In this document: piece after piece, positions 57,947 to 64,000 of the stretch | Layout of the letters: every line of letters starts with the position of its first letter | How positions within the stretch are numbered: the stretch's first letter is position 1 | Assembly: GCA_032622095.1 (NCBI GenBank) | Contig: CP136065.1 | Coordinates: 148,991,577 to 149,055,576 of the forward strand | From: Siphonodentalium dalli | Taxonomy: Eukaryota > Mollusca > Scaphopoda > Gadilida > Siphonodentaliidae | Reading direction: 5' to 3' | Length of the DNA: 64,000 bases | Position numbers and translations under genes: made by a program | The notes under the pieces: generated by a model | Databases searched by the model: none | What the model saw: the letters and a program-made list of their open reading frames with translations, nothing else | Told to the model about the DNA's origin: nothing

Positions 57947-59539
57947 CAGCAGGAATGACCACTGATTGTGCAGAATCAAAAGATGCTTTCTGCTAAAATT
58001 GACAGAATTGTTGAGTCCAATCAATCACGGAAACAAATAATTTATGCAGGGATCCACAGAAACCAGTCCAATTACTTTCTTTCTGCCAATCCCGCTGTGC
58101 ACCAATAATTCATGTATAGTTTATATAGAATATATATTATGGAATTTGAAATGAATATCCTATAAATATGATATACAATGGATGTAAAATATTACCAATT
58201 GCCAAGCCCATGGTCAGGTAAAATAAAATATCGGTCAAACTGTTTATTTAGATTTTGATTCAAACATAGTTGTGGCATGGAGTAACCGTCTCAAAGACTT
58301 TGCTCTATGAATCAGCATTTTATGGAGAATATTACCAAATATCAGCAAAATGAGATGTTACTGGATTAACCAAGCCTAGCCTGAGATAAAAATGAGAGAA
58401 GTTACGTATCCCTATTAATTTCTCAGAGAGAAGTTTCATCAGAGAGAACTCATGTGCTGAAATTGACTTGAGAAGGCATCATTTTTCTGTGAAAAATAAT
58501 TTGAAAACAATATATCCACTCTTATAAGAAATTTTTATTGAAACTGCCATCACTGAGATTTTGCAATATCAATTTTTTAAATTCCATCATGAAAAATCTC
58601 AAATTGTTATTGTCAAAGCCACATAGTAAATTCCAGTCCCAGTGTTGCAGCAGTGTTTTTAAGTGAACTAGAATGATAATGTGCAGCCTTTCATTTAGGC
58701 CAAATAAATTAAAATAGCCTATGTATAACTTAGGTATATATTCTATTGTAATTCAAGTTAAATAATTGTCCCTAAAATGCACATTCAGCAAGAAGTGCTA
58801 ACTTGGATAATTACCTATCATTTTGATTCACTGTAATTTATGAAAAAGGAAATCCTAGTTGATGACATGGAATGCCGATGGAAAGTGATTTCCGAGCAAT
58901 TTCTATTAATTATTTGATAAATTGAATTATAATGTTATGAGACACCGCACCCAATGTCCTTTGACATTTCAGGAAATTGAGTATGATAACAGTGAATTTT
59001 CCAGCAAGCTAGCCCATTAAAGAACTGTTTTTATGCTTGAATCTCTGACGTTCAACTCCACAGGGTTCATTTATCTCCTAATTGAACTATCACCCTGCCA
59101 ACAGTTTGCTTCCATGTTAGGTAAATGAATAAATATCAATTTACTAAGGGTGCTAACATAATTCCACTGTTTATTAGCCAAGCTTGATACGTAATGAATC
59201 AAATTTGACTTTATTCTGTCTAAAACAGCGCAGAAATGAACCAAAATATTGTGAAATTCTTATTTTTTAGTTTAAATTGTCTTTTAATTAGTCTCTATTG
59301 AAATCCAATTAATGATCCTCCCTCCTAGGCATTGTTTCTCTATCATGTGATTTGTAATTTTTCCAAGCATAGGATGAAAGTGAATTATATTGTTATATGA
59401 AAATGGGTTTTCAGCTAATTAACAGAAGCAGATTGTATGTATATATATAACCAAGAAATCCTCTAGATTGTTAGAGTTAATACTGGCAAGCTGTTAAAAC
59501 TTAGCCGCAAGACAAAAATATTAGACCTTTCCAATTTAA
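57947..59539. other. 3' UTR and downstream DNA without recognised features
   Basis: AT-rich sequence following the stop codon. The first few hundred bases are presumably 3' UTR. I see no repeats matching the other families and no coding pattern. Confidence 0.5.
58222..58227 (+). terminator. Candidate polyadenylation signal AATAAA
   Basis: First AATAAA after the PP2C stop codon, 276 nt downstream, within AAAATAAAATA. Another AATAAA occurs near 58705. Only the motif supports this; AT-rich DNA yields such hexamers by chance. Confidence 0.3.
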
Positions 59540-59543
59540 TTAA

Positions 59544-59718
59544 CCCTTTCAGTGCCAAGTCCGATTTTTGTATCAACCCATATTTCCTTGATCATTTTTC
59601 AAATTTATTGATTATAATAATGTGATACATTGATGGAAAGAGCTCTAATTTCAATAAATTTGAAAAATGATCAAGGAAATATGGGTTGATACAAAAATCG
59701 GACTTGGCACTGAAAGGG
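59544..59718. mobile_element. TTAA-type snap-back family E
   Basis: TTAA, CCCTTTCAGTGCCAAGTCC at the left; GGACTTGGCACTGAAAGGG-type complement and TTAA at the right. The 175 bp form two arms of about 75 bp (ATATTTCCTTGATCATTTTT and complement) round a short centre GATACATTGATGG. Confidence 0.92.
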
Positions 59719-59722
59719 TTAA

Positions 59723-60140
59723 TGATGTGGAAAATTTATGTTGGTTTCTGAAAGGCCGATTTATTGTAATATAATATGAGCACGATTGCCTTGTGGTATC
59801 AAGAAAAATACACTTTTGACATTCTACAGTATGGTAATGTCTCATCCCCTATGTACTAAGTACTATGGCATTCTCCAGGGTTCAAAATGTTCATCTGTCC
59901 ACATGTCTGTTTCTGGATGACAAGTAGATTCTTGTGCAATGATAGATTAGATTAGTCTTAGGGTTTCTGTATGGAATGTAGAATAATAGCTACTTAAATG
60001 AGTTCGAGACATCTCTTAGTGTGAGTTTGATGGTAATATTGCTGGGAATAATCTACCAGCAACCAACAAATTTCTAAAGGAGAATGAATTCATTGGGTGA
60101 TATTAATAAATGCCCAGTTTTGGCGAATAAACTGAAACTT
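59723..60140. other. Non-coding DNA
   Basis: Downstream of the PP2C gene; no recognised features. Confidence 0.4.
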
Positions 60141-60144
60141 TTAA

Positions 60145-60399
60145 CCCTTTCGTGACTGGAGCTTCCTGAAATTTTGCGAAAACCTTGTGCCAATGCATTC
60201 TCTTATATATGTGAGTCTCCCATAGGGAGCCTCGCATATATAAGAGAATACATTGGCCTAACAATATTTACCTTGACCTTTTAAGCCAGTGCATTCTCTT
60301 ATATATGCGAATCTCCCTATGTGAGGCTCGCATATATAAGAGAATGCACTGGCACAGTATCTGTAATGCTGCACCAGCTCAGCTCCCGTCATGACAGGG
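60145..60399. mobile_element. Snap-back family C, copy 6 (uninterrupted reference copy)
   Basis: TTAA, CCCTTTCGTGACTGGAGC at the left; AGCTCCCGTCATGACAGGG, TTAA at the right. Two hairpins centred on TCTCCCATAGGGAGCC and TCTCCCTATGTGAGGC. Confidence 0.92.
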
Positions 60400-60403
60400 T
60401 TAA

Positions 60404-60800
60404 ATATAAAAGTTCACAATACAGCTATACTGGTTGTAGTATTAAAGTTTAGGAAATTACATGTATTGATAAAGAGTGAAATCAACAGCCCTGTCCTCTT
60501 CTCAAAGACATGTTTTGTTCCCACCACATATAGGGGTATGCACATGCAAAATTATGAGGTGACAGGTAGGAAATTATTTAACCTGTCCCCTTTTACTAGT
60601 GGAAATTTCATAACAATTCTACCCCTGGAATTCTCATATTCATTGAATACATAACATATATCATAGCACATACAATGTTTGTACCTCACTCATTGATCAC
60701 ACAATGACTCCAGATTCTCAAACCTCTCTCCAATGTTCATTTGTTCTACCGCCGCTTGATATTGGTACAGGGTTCATAAACCTGAATTATTTCTTGCAGT
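60404..60800. other. Non-coding DNA
   Basis: No recognised features. Confidence 0.4.
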
Positions 60801-60802
60801 TA

Positions 60803-60949
60803 CAGTAATGCCTTAGATTGACTCCTTAACCACAGCAGAATTATGGGTAATTTTTCAGGATTTAGTCGGATATATGGCTTGTTGCCATTCATCGGAAAGC
60901 TCTCATAATTCTGCTGCGGTTAAGGCGTCGATTATTTAGGGCATTACTG
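60803..60949. mobile_element. Snap-back family A, copy 11, inner right arm deleted
   Basis: CAGTAATGCCTTAGATTGAC to AGGGCATTACTG, TA on both sides. The right arm jumps from GAAAGCTCTC straight to ATAATTCTGCTGCGG. Confidence 0.88.
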
Positions 60950-60957
60950 TATATACA

Positions 60958-61275
60958 AATCTTTCTATACTAAATGGATTATCCCACTCAGTTATAAACA
61001 TATACATTGGATTTGTCTATTATTTATCTGGAGGAGTTTTTAGGAATATGTAATAAGCAAATGACAGATAGTAAAAGTGCAGAAGGAGTCCTATGACCTA
61101 CTGTAATTTGGTGAATCTATTATCTGAACATTTCAAAGGATAACTACTTAGACAATTTGAATATATTGTTTGAAAATCTGTTTTGAAGAACATTTTTCAA
61201 TGTTTCTATACTAAATGCTCATTGATGAGTAGTTCCCTTGGAAATGTTCAGATAATAAGTTCAACAAACGACACT
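60958..61275. mobile_element. Snap-back family D, copy 6
   Basis: CTTTCTATACTAAATGGATT, GCAGAAGGAGTCCTATGACC and TTTCTATACTAAATGCTCAT then GATGAGTAGTTCCC. Flanking TTAA sites are lost and the right part is rearranged. Confidence 0.65.
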
Positions 61276-61332
61276 TATATTTCTGAATATTTCCCACCAA
61301 TGGTTATGAATCACTCTTGTATTATCTGTTTT

Positions 61333-61465
61333 ATACGCCTGTTTTAAAAAAAAGAGGACATATTGTGTTATTGGTTCGTCCGTCCGTGGGGGCATCGAGC
61401 CATCCGTTCGCTTTTTTCGTTTCCGGATGACAACTTTAGTATGTATGAACTGAAACGCCATTCTT
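61333..61465 (+). repeat. Q2-type repeat start
   Basis: ATACGCCTGTTTTAAAAAAA, TTGGTTCGTCCGTCCGTGGG and TTTCCGGATGACAACTTTAG match the opening of array Q2 at 54238. Confidence 0.7.
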
Positions 61466-61534
61466 ATCTGAATTCTATGCAGTTACTCTAATTGGCGTAA
61501 TCATTAAGTTTGTTTATCAGTGATCAATTTGTCC

Positions 61535-61690
61535 CAAATTAAGTAGTTAATATTTACATTTGTGCATAATTCAGATGGATGATTTGTGTGATTGAAATTT
61601 TTGGTAATAGTTGAATGTTACAATGGCAAAGTGTCGCGGTACTCACCTATCCGTTTGATTCATTGAAATAAGCACACAATATGTTTTTAA
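61535..61690 (+). repeat. Dispersed repeat K, partial copy 4
   Basis: AAGTAGTTAATATTTACA, GAATGTTACA and AAGCACACAATATG follow the order of 33635-33830 with strong divergence. Confidence 0.35.
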
Positions 61691-61902
61691 CCTTTTCTTT
61701 ACTAAAACTCACTGACAAGTAGGTCCCTTAGGAAATGTTTAGATAATAAATTCAACAATGAAAAGGAATCCTCCTGCAGTATTATCATTTCACCTGTCTG
61801 TCGCCGTCTTATGTTATCTGAACATCCCTCCAAATGAATAATGGACCATTCCAATGTATAATTTTATAACTGGGTGGGAGAATCCATTTAGGATAGAAAG
61901 GG
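61691..61902. mobile_element. Snap-back family D, copy 7
   Basis: TTAA, CCTTTTCTTTACTAAAACTC at the left; CCATTTAGGATAGAAAGGG, TTAA at the right. Inside: GAACATCCCTCCAAATGAAT and GAAATGTTTAGATAATAAAT. Confidence 0.85.
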
Positions 61903-62068
61903 TTAATAACAAAATATGAAAGGATAAATAAAATACAAATTGCTGAATATTTTAATTATCACTAGAAAGGACCAACAGAATGTTTGTCCTGTCACGATTA
62001 TTTGTGCCATCCAGAAATCATTATTCAATAGAATATTAGATTTTTTCCACCAAAGCTCTACACTTTAA

Positions 62069-62326
62069 CCCTTTCATGATGGAAGCTGCACTTGTGCAGT
62101 ATTAAAGACCATGTGCCAGTGTATTCTCTTATATATGCTAGTCTCCCATAGGGAGCATCACATATATAAAAGAATGCACTGGATACAAGGCCTTGAAAGC
62201 TAAATATTGTTAGGCCAATGATTTCTCTTATATATGCGAGACTCCCTATGGGAGACTCGCATATATAAGAGAATGCATTGGCACAGGGTTTTCGCAAAAT
62301 TTCAGGAAGCTCCAGTCATTTAAGGG
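62069..62326. mobile_element. Snap-back family C, copy 7
   Basis: TTAA, CCCTTTCATGATGGAAGCTG at the left; GGAAGCTCCAGTCATTTAAG, GG, TTAA at the right. Two hairpins as in copy 6, opposite orientation. Confidence 0.88.
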
Positions 62327-62330
62327 TTAA

Positions 62331-62993
62331 TAAAATATGGCACCTAGCAGGTGGAATTTCTACAAATGTAATATGAAGCAGCATAAAACTTCTCCAGGAG
62401 GACTGTTATTTTTTCATGTAATAACTATATTTGGTCTTGTCCAACATTTTTTTACGAGAATTAGCTAAACGTAGTCGTAACTGCTAATGATGAGTTTTGT
62501 GAAACCTTTTTATTGAGAAATTATGAAATGTTTACAGTACATGTAACAAAAAATCTGCATTTGAAACACTCGGCTGGAAATATAACAACAAGTTTCAAGG
62601 TCACATGTATATTCCTTGTATTTTCAATACAACAAGTTTCAAGCCTCAAGGTCACATGTATATTCCTTGTATTTTCAATAGCCTTAATATGTTCCTGATG
62701 ATTTGTGAAATCAACCTCATTGTTAATATAAAGTCACTCTACCTTTCAACATTTGTGGATAAAATTTTGCTGTGGTATGTTAATGTTCCATTCTAACTTG
62801 TAATCAGAGGTACTTTTACATGTTGTGATCAATGCATAAAGTCAGTTTAGTTATAGAATGATCTACATTTCACTTTTTCTGACAGTAAATTGTTTCAGAA
62901 TGTGCAAACATTCTCCCACTTTATGATTCAAAAGCTAAGAGAAATATGATTTAGATGAGACTGACTTCATGCAGTAAAACAAAGAAAGTACAT
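62331..62993. other. Non-coding DNA with a short direct repeat
   Basis: CAAGGTCACATGTATATTCC, TTGTATTTTCAATA is present twice, at about 62596 and 62646, a 50-bp tandem duplication. Nothing else recognised. Confidence 0.5.
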
Positions 62994-63413
62994 CAAGCCT
63001 GAGTTTAGTGAGCCTGTCATTTGCAGAACATAGCGGGCTAGCATCACTAAATTCACCCGCTGGGGACTTCATTCTGCTTAGGCCTCATCTTCTCTGGAAA
63101 GTTTCTTTATTATCAAATTTCTATAGAAACTTCTTCACATAGATTCTATTTCTTGTTTAGTTTAGTTTCTATATATCCCCAAATTGGCAGACGACACATT
63201 GCATAATTGAGGTTCCCAATGGCTGTACATCACAATATTCACCATTTGAGAACTTCAGTCTGAGTCTATTGGACCCCATAGCAGATGAGGCCATGCAGAA
63301 TGAGGTCCCAGAAGGTGAATTTGGTGAAGCTAGCCTGCTATGTGATAGCATCACTAAATTCACCCTCTGGGGACCTCATTCTGCAAATGACAGGCACTCT
63401 AAACCAAGGCTTG
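62994..63413. mobile_element. Snap-back family B, long form
   Basis: CAAGCCTGAGTTTAGTGAGC at the left and CCAAGGCTTG at the right. The first palindrome has lost its left arm (jump from TTTGCAGAA to CATAGCGGGCTAGC). AAGTACAT before and AAGTATAT after are a 7-of-8 target duplication. Confidence 0.8.
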
Positions 63414-63424
63414 AAGTATATGTA

Positions 63425-63580
63425 CTCTCAGGTGCCTAATAATAGTGATGGATGGTGATTTATGCTGAAAATATTATAGTGATGGCAATTTCACTCTGTC
63501 TCAATGCCAAATAATAGTGATCATTGGGAATTTCTCCAAAATTAATAATCATGCTGACACCATTATTAGGCACCTGAGAG
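63425..63580. mobile_element. TA-flanked MITE family H, copy 2
   Basis: TA, CTCTCAGGTGCCTAATAAT at the left; ATTATTAGGCACCTGAGAG, TA at the right: perfect 17-bp or longer inverted ends. Colinear with 47245-47391. Confidence 0.88.
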
Positions 63581-63715
63581 TATTCTCCACACAAGCACTC
63601 TCGGTATTATCTCCTCTCGAATATGGCAGTTCTAATGGAATATATTAGGCAAGTTATGATCGAGAAAATCTAACATCAAAAGTCAGTCACTGTTAGCTAC
63701 CTTCCGTCACATGAT

Positions 63716-63959
63716 CAAGCCTTGAAATAGTGTGCCTGTCATTTGCAGAATGAGGTCCACAGAGGGTGAATTTAGTGATGCTACCCCGCTTAGCGGGCTA
63801 GCATCACCAAATTCACCCTCTGGGAACCTCATTCTGCTTACACCTCAGCAGAATGAGGTCCCCAGAGGGTGAATTTGGTGATGCTAGCCCGCTATGCGGG
63901 GTAGCATCACTAAATTCACCCTCTGGGGACCTCATTCTGCAAATGATTTTCAAGGCTTG
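63716..63959. mobile_element. Snap-back family B, short form, with perfect 8-bp duplication
   Basis: CAAGCCTTGAAATAGTG at the left and TTTCAAGGCTTG at the right, with CACATGAT at 63708-63715 and 63960-63967. Two GAATGAGGTCC palindromes flank TTACACCTCAGC. Confidence 0.9.
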
Positions 63960-64000
63960 CACATGATTGCCTTTGTCACCAAACTTTTATGCATGTGATT

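Noticed and set aside
4149-63959. CRISPR-like or regulatory repeat array
   Set aside because: The repeats are eukaryotic transposons and satellites with target duplications; no short repeat-spacer structure exists.

Overview
The window is animal nuclear DNA: AT-rich and intron-rich, with one recognisable protein-coding gene on the + strand spread over about 53 kb and almost everything else made of transposon-derived or tandem repeats. Introns are GT-AG, the codon usage is ordinary metazoan, and several repeats (arrays opening with repeated GTCCGTCC, repeats reading 'agctcacctgagacgaagtctcc', tRNA-headed SINEs) resemble what I know from molluscs and other lophotrochozoans. A marine invertebrate, probably a mollusc, is my inference; the species cannot be read from the sequence.

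The gene encodes a complete 319-residue PPM/PP2C-type protein serine/threonine phosphatase. Nine coding exons (4691-4793, 6753-6836, 24806-24871, 25812-25877, 40093-40166, 48859-49000, 53663-53746, 55631-55776, 57752-57946) sum to 960 nt, join in frame at eight GT-AG introns, and carry every metal- and phosphate-binding motif of the family. Its start MGQTLSEPV resembles the nematode T23F11.1 (ppm-2) subclass. A splice acceptor lies two bases before the ATG, so the 5' leader comes from an unidentified upstream exon.

Repeats, left to right. 1-4.1 kb: a fragment of a TA-flanked DNA transposon, a CAGCCCTGGG-ended element, a 5S-rRNA-like sequence and a dispersed repeat. 4.1-9.9 kb: snap-back (foldback) elements beside exons 1 and 2, one of them split by a 1.3-kb element with a TTA target duplication. 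10.6-20 kb: a TTAA-type element, divergent tandem repeats and two arrays of a 143-165-bp repeat. 22-30.6 kb: a LINE 3' end, further snap-backs around exons 3-4, a 2.2-kb TA-flanked transposon and a SINE. 31-48 kb: mixed MITEs, tandem arrays and an 847-bp hAT-like element with a perfect 8-bp duplication. 49-54 kb: a 350-bp palindrome, a 2-kb nest of four elements and an 871-bp hAT-like element. 54-64 kb: GTCCGTCC-type arrays and more TTAA, TA and 8-bp-duplication snap-backs around exons 8 and 9 and beyond the gene.

The main point of interest is the number of nearly spacer-free palindromic elements of unrelated transposition types (TA, TTAA and 8-bp target sites) packed into one gene's introns, several within 120 bp of splice sites. 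I found no second protein-coding gene, no intact tRNA gene, no CRISPR array and no new multi-gene system. Function of the palindromes in RNA (dsRNA, editing, circular RNA) is a testable inference only.
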